Below are positions 8,927 through 17,651 of a stretch of 64,000 nt of DNA, piece after piece. A program made the translations under genes and the position numbers. Below the pieces are notes generated by a model that was given only the letters and a program-made list of their open reading frames with translations, was not told the DNA's origin and did not search any database. How positions within the stretch are numbered: the first letter of the stretch is position 1; each line of letters opens with the position of its first letter. The stretch comes from Clostridium sp. CX1 (lineage in GTDB: Bacteria; Bacillota; Clostridia; Clostridiales; Clostridiaceae): NCBI RefSeq assembly GCF_025398335.1, contig NZ_JAODOO010000001.1, positions 62,001-126,000 on the forward strand, given 5' to 3'.

Positions 8927-10144
8927 TTAAATTTTAGAATTACCTACTACATAGTCTTTAACCTTATTGTAAGCATATTGGATTGCAGAGTCCAAGTTAT
9001 TATTATTCTTTCCGCCACCTTGAGCAGAAAAATCATTTCCGCCACCTTTTCCATCAACTAAGGTAATAGCATCCTTTAGCAGGGAGTTCATGCTGAGAAT
9101 CTTCAAATCCTTAGAACAACTAAAGTGCAGGTTAGATTTATCTCCTGACTTTACTGCAAATAAAACTACAACATTAGGGAAAGCTGTTAACTTAGATGCC
9201 AATAAGGTAGCGTGTTTTAGGTCAATATTATCATATATAGACTTTACAATCCTTATATTATTTATGCTCTCACAGGAGTTCAGTATATTTTGTACTTCAT
9301 ATTCAGCAATCTCGGCTTTCAGCTTGCCATTCTCGGAAAGAGCCTTATTTAGGTTTTCCTTAAAGTTTTTCACCTCATTTAAAAGAGCAGCCTCATTGCA
9401 GGATAAAATGCTGGACATCTTTTCTATCCATTCATATCTTATAAAATAGTCTGAAATAGTCCGTGAACCAGATATAAATTCAATTCTAGTGCCAGTTCCT
9501 TTTTTTGTCCACTTTATAATCTTGATAGCCTGAAGCTCTATTGTAGAATTAGGATAAATTCCATAACAGGGAGTTATGAGGACATCTTCAATTCTAATAA
9601 GTCTGATTTTCTCATTTGATTTAATAGAGGATTTTTTGCCTAATAATTTTTTTAGTTCAGCATTTGTTGGATACAGGGTCTCTACAGGGATGCTATTTAA
9701 AATTATCTCATTAGCTCTTTTTTCAACATCTCTAATTTGGGCATCTTCTATAGATTTATCTATATCTATGTAGGAACTGCTTTCTCCAAGGTTAACAGAG
9801 GTAACGTTTATGTTAAGCAATTCAGAAAAGCAGGCAGAGATTATATGCTGCGCAAGGTGCTGCTGCATATAATCAAATCTTCTCTTCCAGTCTATGCTGC
9901 ATTTCACTCTGTGAATTTTTAAAGGTTTTATATTTGTTACGTGATATACTTTATCATCTTTCTCATAAACATAGGTTATGGGTGAAGAATTTATAAAGCC
10001 TATATCATAGGGCTGTTCTCCACCATCTGGGTAAAAGCAGCTTTTATCTAATTCTATATGATAACTATTATCCTTTTCAATCACATTAACTATTTCTGCT
10101 GTAAAGTCCTTTTGATAAGGATTTTCATAATAAAGTTTTTCCAA
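8927..10144 (-). CDS. Alanyl-tRNA editing-like protein (AlaX-type) with DHHA1 domain
   Basis: A 405-residue protein resembling the free-standing AlaRS editing domain, which hydrolyses mischarged Ser- or Gly-tRNA(Ala), followed by a coiled linker and a C-terminal DHHA1 domain. The first zinc motif is intact (HLAQH, within YMQQHLAQHIIS near residue 95). The second is altered: the family has C-x-x-x-H but here it is CYGIYPNST, with Tyr in place of His. The DHHA1 glycine-rich end is present (VDGKGGGNDFSAQGGG). Helical linker residues lie around 245-285. It is a single gene with no operon partner. The changed metal site may mean altered or lost hydrolytic activity. Confidence 0.8.
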   Translation of the reverse strand: MEKLYYENPYQKDFTAEIVNVIEKDNSYHIELDKSCFYPDGGEQPYDIGFINSSPITYVYEKDDKVYHVTNIKPLKIHRVKCSIDWKRRFDYMQQHLAQHIISACFSELLNINVTSVNLGESSSYIDIDKSIEDAQIRDVEKRANEIILNSIPVETLYPTNAELKKLLGKKSSIKSNEKIRLIRIEDVLITPCYGIYPNSTIELQAIKIIKWTKKGTGTRIEFISGSRTISDYFIRYEWIEKMSSILSCNEAALLNEVKNFKENLNKALSENGKLKAEIAEYEVQNILNSCESINNIRIVKSIYDNIDLKHATLLASKLTAFPNVVVLFAVKSGDKSNLHFSCSKDLKILSMNSLLKDAITLVDGKGGGNDFSAQGGGKNNNNLDSAIQYAYNKVKDYVVGNSKI

Positions 10145-10232
10145 GTTAAAACATCTCCTTTAAGGCTAATACCTTGCCATTAAATATAGGGTTGATACAT
10201 AACTTATATTCTAACATAAAACTATAAAAAAT

Positions 10233-10262
10233 TTGACATATTTATTTGCAAAATGATATACT
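10233..10262 (+). promoter_or_regulatory. Vegetative promoter of the thi transporter operon
   Basis: A TTGACA -35 box (10233-10238) and a TATACT -10 box (10257-10262) are separated by 18 bases. They lie about 30 bases upstream of the TPP aptamer, as expected for the sigma-A promoter that drives the riboswitch RNA. Confidence 0.8.
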
Positions 10263-10287
10263 GAAAACAGTAAAGGTTCACAATAGT

Positions 10288-10384
10288 ATAAAATAGGGGA
10301 GGCAATAACATTGTCTGAGAGGAAACTTAAAGTTTCGACCCTTATAACCTGAATTGGGTAATGCCAACGGAGGGAACATAGTGG
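10288..10384 (+). ncRNA. TPP riboswitch (THI element)
   Basis: The conserved thiamine pyrophosphate aptamer segments occur in order: GGGGAGGC at about 10296, CTGAGAGGAAA at about 10315, GACCCTTATAACCTGAA at 10337-10353, GGGTAATGCCAACGGAGGGA at about 10357-10376. This matches the THI-box core. It is followed by an intrinsic terminator and then a thiXYZ-type transporter, so TPP binding is expected to cause premature termination. The aptamer is recognised with high confidence; the switching mechanism is inferred from the layout. Confidence 0.95.
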
Positions 10385-10405
10385 AAATTTATTTTTGGTT
10401 AAATT

Positions 10406-10442
10406 GCCCTTTTCCAATTCAGGAAAAGGGCTTTATATTTTT
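10406..10442 (+). terminator. Riboswitch-controlled terminator
   Basis: The stem GCCCTTTTCC pairs with GGAAAAGGGC around a six-base loop (AATTCA) and is followed by CTTTATATTTTTG. It sits 22 bases after the TPP aptamer and 91 bases before the permease start. This is the usual place for the expression platform of a transcription-terminating TPP riboswitch. Confidence 0.85.
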
Positions 10443-10532
10443 GCTTTAAACAAGCCTAATATTTAAGCTATAAAAACATAAAACTAATAGAAATAATGTT
10501 TAATTAAAAACTAACTATAGGATGTGCATTAA

Positions 10533-11303
10533 GTGAAAAAATATGACAAATCAGTAAATAGAACTATTTCCATTGTTTTTCAGGTGCTTTTAATATTATT
10601 ATGGCAGTTAGTAGTGGATAAGGGGGGAGTTCCTAAATATATACTTCCCTCTCCAAAGGATATTATAGATACCCTATTTCAAACACTGCCGGCTTTAAAA
10701 CCTCATATTTATGCTACATTACAGGAGGCCCTTTTAGGTTTTTTACTCTCTGTAATATTGGCAATAATACTTTCTGTGCTTATGGATAACGTAAAAGTAA
10801 TAAAAAGTTGCATCTATCCTATATTGGTAGTTTCTCAAACCATACCAACTATAGCCTTGGCACCAATATTCATAATATGGTTTGGTTTTGGAATGCTTCC
10901 AAAGGTTATTGTAGTTATAATGGTATGCTTTTTTCCTATTGTTATAAGCCTCGTAGACGGACTGGAGGCTGCAGATAAAGATATGCTAAACCTTATGAAT
11001 ACAATGGGGGCTTCAAGGCTTCAGCAGTTTATCTATGTTAAGTTTCCGAATAGCCTAGGTGCTTTTTTCTCCGGTCTTAGAATAGCTGCAACCTACAGCA
11101 TAATGGGAGCGGTAATTGGTGAATGGCTTGGAGGGGAGAGAGGTCTAGGAATTTTTATGGTAAGAGCAAAGAATGCCTATGCTTTAGATAAAATATTTGC
11201 AGCTATAGTTGTAATAATAATATTAAGTATGGCATTGTTTGGGTTTATGTATATACTTCAATATGTTTTTATGCCATGGCAGAGAAAAATTAAAGATAAA
11301 TAA
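10533..11303 (+). CDS. thiX: ABC transporter permease for a thiamine precursor (ThiX-type)
   Basis: A 256-residue inner-membrane permease of the binding-protein-dependent family with about six helices. The cytoplasmic EAA loop is visible as [20 protein letters not shown], with [15 protein letters not shown] after it. The start is a GTG at 10533 with only a weak AGGA upstream, which is unusual. The permease is the first gene after the TPP riboswitch and is followed after two bases by the binding-protein gene's leader region. It resembles SsuC/ThiX permeases; the riboswitch and the NMT1-type binding protein point to the pyrimidine-moiety thiamine precursor. Confidence 0.85.
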   Translation: MKKYDKSVNRTISIVFQVLLILLWQLVVDKGGVPKYILPSPKDIIDTLFQTLPALKPHIYATLQEALLGFLLSVILAIILSVLMDNVKVIKSCIYPILVVSQTIPTIALAPIFIIWFGFGMLPKVIVVIMVCFFPIVISLVDGLEAADKDMLNLMNTMGASRLQQFIYVKFPNSLGAFFSGLRIAATYSIMGAVIGEWLGGERGLGIFMVRAKNAYALDKIFAAIVVIIILSMALFGFMYILQYVFMPWQRKIKDK

Positions 11304-11320
11304 AGATGGAGGATATTAAT

Positions 11321-12343
11321 ATGAAAAGAAAAAAGTTTTTAGCACTTTTAGCATCAACTCTTTTAACTGCCTCAATATTTGCAGGCTGTGCTCAAGGCAA
11401 TAAGACACCACAGAGCAGTACTGGTGAGAATAAGGAATTAACTAAAGTAAAGGTAATACTTGACTGGACACCTAATACAAATCATACCGGTTTATATGTG
11501 GCAAAGGATAAAGGTTACTATAAAGAAGAAGGATTAGATGTTGAAATAATTCAACCTTCTGAGGGAACAGTAGGAAATCTAATAGCTGCAGGAAAGGGAG
11601 ACTTTGGTGTTTCTTATCAGGAAGACTTAACCTATGCTAGAACTTCAGATAATCCACTTCCTATAAAGGCTATAGCTGCTATTATTCAGCACAATACTTC
11701 AGGTTTAGCAGCTCCAAAGGATAAAAATATAAAAACTGTAAAAGACTTTGAAGGAAAAACCTATGGTGGTTGGGGATCTCCTTCAGAAAATGCTGTGCTT
11801 CAGGCAGTTATGCAAAAGGAAGGTGCTGACTTTAGTAAGCTTAAAATAGTAAACATGGGTGAGCAGGATTTCTTTGCTGCTACTAAAGGTAATGTAGATT
11901 TTGCATGGATATATGAAGGCTGGGCAGGAGTAGATGCTAAATTAAAGAATATACCTATCGACTACATAGAATTAAGAAAGTTAAATTCTGATTTAGACTA
12001 CTATACTCCTATTTTAATAGCTAATGAAGATACTTTAAAGAATAAATCAGACTTAGTTAAAAAGTTTATGAAGGCTACTTCAAAGGGATATGAATTCTCA
12101 ATGGAAAAACCAGAAGAAGCAGCAGAGGTATTGCTTAAAAATGCACCAGAATTAGATAAAGCTCTTGTAGTTGAAAGTCAAAAATACTTAAAGAATAAGT
12201 ATAAAGAAGATGCTTCAAGATGGGGAGAAATGAAGGCATCTGTTTGGAACAACTATACAAAGTTTCTTCTTAATAATAAGTTAATAAACAAGGATATGAA
12301 GGCGGAAGAGGCATTTACAAATGAATTCCTTCCAGCTAAATAA
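11321..12343 (+). CDS. thiY: Substrate-binding lipoprotein for a thiamine pyrimidine precursor (ThiY-type)
   Basis: Extracellular solute-binding lipoprotein of the NMT1/THI5-like family, 340 residues. The ATG at 11321 (after GGAGG) is preferred over an ATG at 11306. The signal peptide ends in the lipobox FAGC, with the acylated Cys at residue 23. The mature protein opens with [20 protein letters not shown], the hallmark of NMT1-like pyrimidine-binding proteins. ThiY proteins bind formylaminopyrimidine, a thiamine breakdown product used for salvage. The gene lies between the permease and the ATPase, under the same riboswitch. No YlmB-like deformylase is in the window. Confidence 0.9.
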   Translation: MKRKKFLALLASTLLTASIFAGCAQGNKTPQSSTGENKELTKVKVILDWTPNTNHTGLYVAKDKGYYKEEGLDVEIIQPSEGTVGNLIAAGKGDFGVSYQEDLTYARTSDNPLPIKAIAAIIQHNTSGLAAPKDKNIKTVKDFEGKTYGGWGSPSENAVLQAVMQKEGADFSKLKIVNMGEQDFFAATKGNVDFAWIYEGWAGVDAKLKNIPIDYIELRKLNSDLDYYTPILIANEDTLKNKSDLVKKFMKATSKGYEFSMEKPEEAAEVLLKNAPELDKALVVESQKYLKNKYKEDASRWGEMKASVWNNYTKFLLNNKLINKDMKAEEAFTNEFLPAK

Positions 12344-12363
12344 TCCTAAAGGAGTAGACTGGA

Positions 12364-13092
12364 TTGAATAATTACAATGGTAAGAAAAAACTTGTGCTTA
12401 AAAATATTTCCAAATCCTTTCAAGGGGACAGTATACTTAAAGATATAAGTCTTAAGGTAGAAGAAGGAGAATTTGTAACTCTCTTAGGACCAAGTGGAAG
12501 CGGAAAAAGCACTATACTTAATATAATATCTGGAATACTAGAGCCTGACGCTGGAGAAGCAAAGGTATTAGGACAAATAAGCTATATGCATCAAAAGGAT
12601 TTATTACTTCCTTGGAAAAAGGTAATAGATAATGTGGCTTTACCTTTATATATAAAAGGAAAGAGCAAGGCAGAGGGAAGGAATAAGGTTAAAAATTATT
12701 TTGAACCCTACGGATTAAAAGGATATGAATTTAAATATCCTTTTCAGCTGTCTGGAGGCATGAGACAGAGAGCTGCCTTTTTAAGAACCTATATGACCTC
12801 CAGTGATATTATGCTTTTGGATGAACCCTTTGGAGCATTAGATGCCATTACAAGAAGTAAGATGCAAAACTGGCTGCTAAAGGTAATTAAGGATTTAAGC
12901 ACTACTATATTATTTATTACTCATGATATAGAAGAGGCTATTTATCTTTCCAACAGAATATATGTGCTGTCAGATAAGCCCGCTTATATTAAAGGAGAAA
13001 TATTAGTGGATCTGCCGAAGAATAGAACAAAGGAATTAATAACCTCAGAAAAATTTGTGGCTATAAAGAAACAGGTATTAGAGTTGTTATAG
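12364..13092 (+). CDS. thiZ: ABC transporter ATPase for a thiamine precursor (ThiZ-type)
   Basis: A 242-residue nitrate/taurine-family ABC ATPase. Walker A GPSGSGKST is at about residue 44, signature LSGGMRQRAA, Walker B IMLLDEPFGALD and the switch histidine in ITHDIEEA. The most likely start is TTG at 12364, about nine bases after AAAGGAG; no in-frame ATG offers an alternative near it. It is 20 bases after thiY and ends the operon at a strong terminator. It energises uptake by ThiX and ThiY. Confidence 0.88.
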   Translation: MNNYNGKKKLVLKNISKSFQGDSILKDISLKVEEGEFVTLLGPSGSGKSTILNIISGILEPDAGEAKVLGQISYMHQKDLLLPWKKVIDNVALPLYIKGKSKAEGRNKVKNYFEPYGLKGYEFKYPFQLSGGMRQRAAFLRTYMTSSDIMLLDEPFGALDAITRSKMQNWLLKVIKDLSTTILFITHDIEEAIYLSNRIYVLSDKPAYIKGEILVDLPKNRTKELITSEKFVAIKKQVLELL

Positions 13093-13099
13093 AAAAAGT

Positions 13100-13143
13100 A
13101 GAGGGAAGTAAGCACCAAGGGGTGGTTTACTTCCCTCTTTTAT
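13100..13143 (+). terminator. Strong Rho-independent terminator after thiXYZ
   Basis: A 12-bp perfect stem, AGAGGGAAGTAA pairing with TTACTTCCCTCT (13127-13138), with an inner CACC/GGTG pairing in the loop, followed by TTTTTATAG. Confidence 0.92.
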
Positions 13144-13152
13144 AGCTAAGAT

Positions 13153-13707
13153 TTAACCCTTGAGGATGTTTACCAAAGCAAGCAGCATGAACATTAGTCC
13201 TCCTATAAGGTCTGCTTTCCTCTTTAGTATAAGTCCAAGCTTTCTACCAACGAGAATTCCAACAAAGGCTGTAATAAAGAAGGTTGCTCCAAATATTATT
13301 AAAACTTCAGCAATGTTAGCATTGAAAAGACTAAAGCTTACTCCAGCAGCAAGCTCATCTACACTAACTAGTACTGCAAGAAGAGGGAAAAACTTACTGT
13401 TTAACTCCTTGGCTTCATAGTCAGCTTCTTTTCTTTCCTTAATATACTGAAATATCATCCTTAATCCAATGAATAGCAACAATCCAATGGCAAACATTTC
13501 ACTAAATTCTGCTATATAACCTTTAAATTTATCTCCTAAAAACCATCCAAAGGCTGCTACCGCTGTTTGAACAGTTCCAAAATACAAACCTATAACAAAA
13601 GCACTTTTTAGTTTTTGCTTTTTCGTTAGAATACCGCCAGTAAAAGAAATTGTAAAGGCATCAATAGATAGACCAAGTGCCGCGAGGAATATTACTAATA
13701 TACTCAT
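13153..13707 (-). CDS. mntP: Manganese efflux pump MntP
   Basis: A 184-residue, six-helix membrane protein with the internal pseudo-repeat of the MntP (DUF204) family. The conserved acidic motifs are LGLSIDAFTISFTGG near the N-terminus and LVSVDELAAGVSFSL near residue 115, which provide the metal-coordinating Asp residues. GGAGGGAG lies just before the ATG. MntP exports excess Mn(II). The family is often controlled by a yybP-ykoY riboswitch, but none was seen upstream. Convergent with thiZ and divergent from the DUF2278 gene. The second motif has DE where DA is more usual. Confidence 0.85.
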   Translation of the reverse strand: MSILVIFLAALGLSIDAFTISFTGGILTKKQKLKSAFVIGLYFGTVQTAVAAFGWFLGDKFKGYIAEFSEMFAIGLLLFIGLRMIFQYIKERKEADYEAKELNSKFFPLLAVLVSVDELAAGVSFSLFNANIAEVLIIFGATFFITAFVGILVGRKLGLILKRKADLIGGLMFMLLALVNILKG

Positions 13708-13922
13708 AAATCTCCCTCCACTTTATTAATCCTAGGTAAATATCAATTTTTTGCAAAAAGCTTGTCCTTTGTTTGCTTTATAGTATGTGTAGTAAGCTGA
13801 AATGTTACATTGACCATTTCCATATTAATATTAATTTTTTCAAAAATATTACAGGTTTAGGTAGTTTATCTTATGTGAAAGCTAGATACACAGGTAATAT
13901 AAATTGAGAAGGAGGGCTGAAT

Positions 13923-14705
13923 ATGGCTATTCCAATATATGTTCTTTGCAAAGCAAAGGGAAGCTCAATTAGCGATATAGGAAGTGAAATTCCAAAGAGA
14001 GAAGGACACCAAGTACTGGAAGGAAACATTCATTGCCAATATGAAAAAATAGGTGGAGTATTTCACTATCATTTTAAAATAGATGGTGAGAATTTATATA
14101 TGGGAGAAGAGAGCTTATATTTTAAAGACAGAAAAGTTGAAATACAAATTAATGTTAGATCCCATGAAGGAAGAAAAACTCCTAAATTAGAATATCTATT
14201 CATAGATAACCTTAAAATAAAGGATGAAGAAAAGTTTTCTTTAAAGAAATTGGAGCAATTAGACTATGGGATAAAGTTATTAAACTGTGGAGAAGAAAAC
14301 AAGAAAGAAGGCATGGCATTAGACTATATTAGAAGTAATTTATTTAACATAGGGGAATTTAAGTCTGTTCCTACAACTATTGATTTAAATGAGGAGCTGC
14401 ACAAATACATTATGGATGCCAAGGAGGAGGACGCTGATTTATATATCTTTGGAGATCTTTATCCAATGGAATGTAGGACAGATTTTACCTTAGAAGAAAA
14501 GTTTAACCTATTAAGAGAAAAAGGGCCAAAGGGAATACATGATATTCATATGAACCAAGGAAATTGCGATGAAGAAAAGTGGAAAAAAGATGAGGGAATA
14601 TATCAAGATGGAGGAATCTTTATTCATTTTAAAGATGACAGTTGGTCAGCAATTTTTATGAAGTTTGAAAGTCAGAAGATTACAGCTGAATTAGTAGAAC
14701 AGTAA
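13923..14705 (+). CDS. DUF2278 (YukJ-like) family protein
   Basis: A 260-residue soluble protein with no signal peptide or membrane segment. The family signature is visible towards the C-terminus: GPKGIHDIHMNQGN, then DGGIFIHF and SAIFMKFESQKI. These match DUF2278/YukJ proteins, which are found singly or in accessory regions and have no settled function. AGGAGGGC precedes the ATG at 13923. The protein is acidic and rich in charged residues. It is monocistronic: MntP is divergent upstream and the 3D-domain gene converges downstream. Confidence 0.7.
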   Translation: MAIPIYVLCKAKGSSISDIGSEIPKREGHQVLEGNIHCQYEKIGGVFHYHFKIDGENLYMGEESLYFKDRKVEIQINVRSHEGRKTPKLEYLFIDNLKIKDEEKFSLKKLEQLDYGIKLLNCGEENKKEGMALDYIRSNLFNIGEFKSVPTTIDLNEELHKYIMDAKEEDADLYIFGDLYPMECRTDFTLEEKFNLLREKGPKGIHDIHMNQGNCDEEKWKKDEGIYQDGGIFIHFKDDSWSAIFMKFESQKITAELVEQ

Positions 14706-14727
14706 GGGATTTAATTGAAATCCCTTA
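14703..14727. terminator. Hairpin between convergent genes
   Basis: A 10-bp stem, TAAGGGATTT pairing with AAATCCCTTA, overlaps the stop of the DUF2278 gene and lies nine bases from the end of the convergent 3D-domain gene. There is no clear T-run, so terminator activity is only probable. Confidence 0.5.
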
Positions 14728-14735
14728 CATTAGCT

Positions 14736-15350
14736 TTAGTTAGCTATGTAACCTTTTACCTTAACTATTCCCATATTAATTACCCTTGTTTTATAATCAG
14801 CAATACTTTCTCCAGCTTTCCGAGGCACATAAACATCTAGTCTATGTATAGTATTAAAGTTATCGCCGCCTCTATCTTCAACAGTTAAGGTTCCAAATTC
14901 TTCGGTGTAGATTCTTGTACCTAGGGGAAGTACATTGTTAGCAACGGTGCCTGGTGTAAGCTTTTTGCCGCTGCAGTTTATACCTTCATGGCCTCCATTT
15001 TCCTCTGGTAAGCTAGTATAGAAGGTTAGATTAATATCAATAGTGTTACTAATGTTACCTCCTCTAGAAGGTTGTTTATTGTTTGGTGATGTACTTAAGG
15101 TTGCTTGTCTATCTTCTTTAGTATGATTTTTAACTTGTTTTTCTTCAGAAATATTTTTGTTTACTGAGCTGTTAGATTTTTTTTCAGTGTCTTTATTTGT
15201 TGTACTACTAGTATTTAGGTTATTATCAGCATGTGCAGAGTTTTTTGAATATAATCGTTGTGATTTTACATAACCATAGGAATATTGGAAACTCAATAAG
15301 CCAATAAAGAAGATTAATGTGATTATAAACTCTTTGCTTTTTATACTCAT
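14736..15350 (-). CDS. Membrane-anchored 3D-domain cell-wall protein
   Basis: A 204-residue exported protein. An N-terminal hydrophobic helix (about residues 6-24) is followed by a long Ser/Thr/Asn/Lys-rich linker, then a C-terminal 3D domain, named for its three aspartates. The domain shows TFYTSLPEENGG at its start, then LGTRIYTEEFGTLTVEDRGG and HRLDVYVPR. This is the double-psi beta-barrel also found in lytic transglycosylases and YuiC/YabE, so a role in peptidoglycan cleavage is likely. The ATG at 15350 is chosen because the GGAAAGG site is correctly spaced for it but abuts the ATG at 15359. Monocistronic. Confidence 0.75.
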   Translation of the reverse strand: MSIKSKEFIITLIFFIGLLSFQYSYGYVKSQRLYSKNSAHADNNLNTSSTTNKDTEKKSNSSVNKNISEEKQVKNHTKEDRQATLSTSPNNKQPSRGGNISNTIDINLTFYTSLPEENGGHEGINCSGKKLTPGTVANNVLPLGTRIYTEEFGTLTVEDRGGDNFNTIHRLDVYVPRKAGESIADYKTRVINMGIVKVKGYIAN

Positions 15351-15513
15351 TGTAATCATCCTTTCCGCAAAACGTCTCAGTCTATTATTATGACCAATTA
15401 TTTTAAAATATAACTACAATGAAATAAAAGGTGAAAAAATTACCGGACTATATAGCTTAGTAATGGTTAATATAATATTAGATACTATACTAATTATTAT
15501 GGAGGATAAGAAT

Positions 15514-15738
15514 ATGCAAACAAAAAGCCACATAGATAAAGAAAAACTAGCCAATATAAACATAGGCCAAACTTTTGAATACAGTGCTATTGCCAGTGAT
15601 GATTTTCCTGTAAGTAATCATGGGGAAGATGGAATGGTATTTAAAAGTGAAGTAGAAAGTGGAATGTATAATAACATCGAAATTGCTGACACTAGCGCTC
15701 CTCATGTAAAATATAGAAAAATATCAAATGAAGTTTAG
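15514..15738 (+). CDS. Small acidic protein of 74 residues, unknown function
   Basis: The ATG at 15514 follows TATGGAGGATAAGAAT with a good ribosome binding site; a longer frame from 15463 lacks one. The predicted 74-residue protein has no signal or membrane segment. It begins MQTKSHIDKEKLANI and contains many Asp, Glu, Asn and Ser residues. No family was recognised. It is a single gene, divergent from the 3D-domain gene and closed by its own terminator, which supports it being real. Confidence 0.6.
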   Translation: MQTKSHIDKEKLANINIGQTFEYSAIASDDFPVSNHGEDGMVFKSEVESGMYNNIEIADTSAPHVKYRKISNEV

Positions 15739-15747
15739 TTAAAAGAT

Positions 15748-15790
15748 AAAAGCCCCCGCTTTAGTAAATAGGCGAGGACTTTTTATATTT
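15748..15790. terminator. Terminator between convergent genes
   Basis: AAAAGCCCCCGC pairs imperfectly (two mismatches) with GCGAGGACTTTT, followed by TATATTTTT. It is placed to end the 74-residue gene and, on the other strand, the aspartate decarboxylase gene. Confidence 0.75.
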
Positions 15791-15799
15791 TTAAATTAA

Positions 15800-17431
15800 T
15801 TACTTCTTAGAGGCTTCCCAGCTTGATACGTAATTTTGCAGTGTATGATGAAGGGCTTCTCCGATTCTAGAGTAGGACTCATCACTAAGATTTGCCAGAG
15901 ATATTCTAATAGACCATTCTGGACCAAAAAATCCTCCGCCGCTTAATAGTACAATAGAAGACTCTTCTGCTAAACGCAGTAGTATATCTATCGGTTCGTA
16001 GTTTTCCTGAAGAAACTTTGCAAATTCCTCTCCATAGTAGTGGCAAGCCCATTCTAGTAAATCAAATTCTGTATAGTAGGCTGCATCATAAGGGTCCTTT
16101 CTAAGATCTAGGCCAAGGCCATCAAAGAGTAACTTTTGACGACGACGACAGATGTCAATAGTTAACTGCTTATAGCTATTGCCTTTGTCCAGGAGGGCAA
16201 AGACTGAGAAAAATGCCATTTGTACCTGCTGCGGTGTTGATAGTCCAGCAGTATGGTTTAAAGCCACTTGACGGCTATCTGCTACAATTCTGTCTATGAA
16301 GGGAATATCTTCTGGATTAGTAGAAAGTGCCTCATATCTTTTCATAACGTCTTCTTTTTTATCTTCAGGCAGCTCTTTTATTAATTTATCAAATATATTC
16401 TGTTCATAAAGGGCAATAGTACCTAAACGCCAGCCTGTTACACCAAAATATTTTGAAAAGGAATAAACTCCAATTGAATTATAAGGTAAATCAGCTACTA
16501 TGGAACGGAAGTTGTCAACAAAGGTTCCATATACATCATCAGAAATAATCATTATATTAGGGTTATATTCTTTAACAATTTCTGTTAAGCGCTTTACTGA
16601 CTCCGGTCTTATTGCCACTGAAGGTGGATTACTAGGATTGACAACAAATAAGGCTTTCACCGTTGGATCACTTAACTTCATAAGCTCTTCCTCAGGATAC
16701 TGCCATGTGTGGGTACCATCCTTTGTCATTTCAGTAGCTCTAATCTTAATTACTTCAAAATTGTATCTTGGCAGCAGTGGAATTTCTAAATAAGGAGTAA
16801 AAATTGGAGTCATAAGGGCTATCTTATCCTTGTTTCCTAATAATTCGTTAGCTATTAAAGAATCAAATATATAACACATTGCTGCAGTGGCACCTTCTAC
16901 TGCAAATATATTGAATTTCCCCACTGGAGGCTTGTTGTAACACATTTCCTGAACTAAGTAATCATGAACTACCTTTTCTATATGTACCAGCATTCTATCT
17001 GGTACTGGGTAGTTATCTCCGATAATTCCATCTGCTAATTCATGTACCCAGGAGTCTGGATCAAAGCCCTTATTGGATATTCCATAATTAATTATTTTTT
17101 CTAGAAGTTCTATACCAGGCTCACCATGATGTTTCTCCAGGTAAGTCTTTAGACGGTCTGCAATACCTTTTTTCTGAGGCATCCCTGCAAGATCATTTTC
17201 ATTCCAGGTTATACGGCTTTCTTCTACAGCAAATTGACCAAAGGCGAAGAAGGCCTCACGAGGTGATGCAGCTATCCAGTTTGGATTTCCTCTTCCTGCA
17301 TCTAGCAGTGCATGAGCGCTTTTTTCCTTCTGGCCCTTTGCTAAGCTAATTAATTTATCTTTAAGTTCAAAAGGACTTATTTTACCATAAATTTTTTCTA
17401 TTTCTATTCGTTGAACATTAGGATTATCCAT
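15800..17431 (-). CDS. aspD: Aspartate 4-decarboxylase (bifunctional aspartate aminotransferase)
   Basis: A 543-residue PLP enzyme of the aminotransferase class I/II fold, about 130 residues longer than ordinary aspartate aminotransferases, as expected for aspartate beta-decarboxylase. It converts aspartate to alanine and CO2. The N-terminal block ALLDAGRGNPNWIAASPREA and the PLP-lysine block YSFSKYFGVTGWRLGT are typical; FVVNPSNPPS precedes the cofactor-binding Asp. The usual partner, the aspartate:alanine antiporter AspT, is absent from the window. The ATG at 17431 has no good ribosome binding site; a GAGGAGAG site 47 bases upstream instead serves a four-codon frame (see findings). Monocistronic. 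Confidence 0.88.
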   Translation of the reverse strand: MDNPNVQRIEIEKIYGKISPFELKDKLISLAKGQKEKSAHALLDAGRGNPNWIAASPREAFFAFGQFAVEESRITWNENDLAGMPQKKGIADRLKTYLEKHHGEPGIELLEKIINYGISNKGFDPDSWVHELADGIIGDNYPVPDRMLVHIEKVVHDYLVQEMCYNKPPVGKFNIFAVEGATAAMCYIFDSLIANELLGNKDKIALMTPIFTPYLEIPLLPRYNFEVIKIRATEMTKDGTHTWQYPEEELMKLSDPTVKALFVVNPSNPPSVAIRPESVKRLTEIVKEYNPNIMIISDDVYGTFVDNFRSIVADLPYNSIGVYSFSKYFGVTGWRLGTIALYEQNIFDKLIKELPEDKKEDVMKRYEALSTNPEDIPFIDRIVADSRQVALNHTAGLSTPQQVQMAFFSVFALLDKGNSYKQLTIDICRRRQKLLFDGLGLDLRKDPYDAAYYTEFDLLEWACHYYGEEFAKFLQENYEPIDILLRLAEESSIVLLSGGGFFGPEWSIRISLANLSDESYSRIGEALHHTLQNYVSSWEASKK

Positions 17432-17651
17432 AGAAACATATTATTGGCTATGAAAAATCGTACTAAAACATAACCATACTCTCCTCTCTAGTTAAATTTT
17501 TCAATATTACGATTTTAAATAAAAAGTATTTCTATTTTTCTTTTATGAAGTTATGTTGTTCAAAACTTTTTCATAGTATTCCTTTTACTAAGGAACGAAA
17601 GTCATTCTTATTTCATAATGTATAAAGGTACTAATTTTTAGGAGATTTAAG

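Noticed and set aside
13708-13922. A yybP-ykoY manganese riboswitch before mntP
   Set aside because: The characteristic conserved loops are not seen in this short divergent region.
15463-15513. An N-terminal extension of the 74-residue protein
   Set aside because: The upstream ATG lacks a ribosome binding site, whereas the ATG at 15514 has TATGGAGGA correctly spaced.
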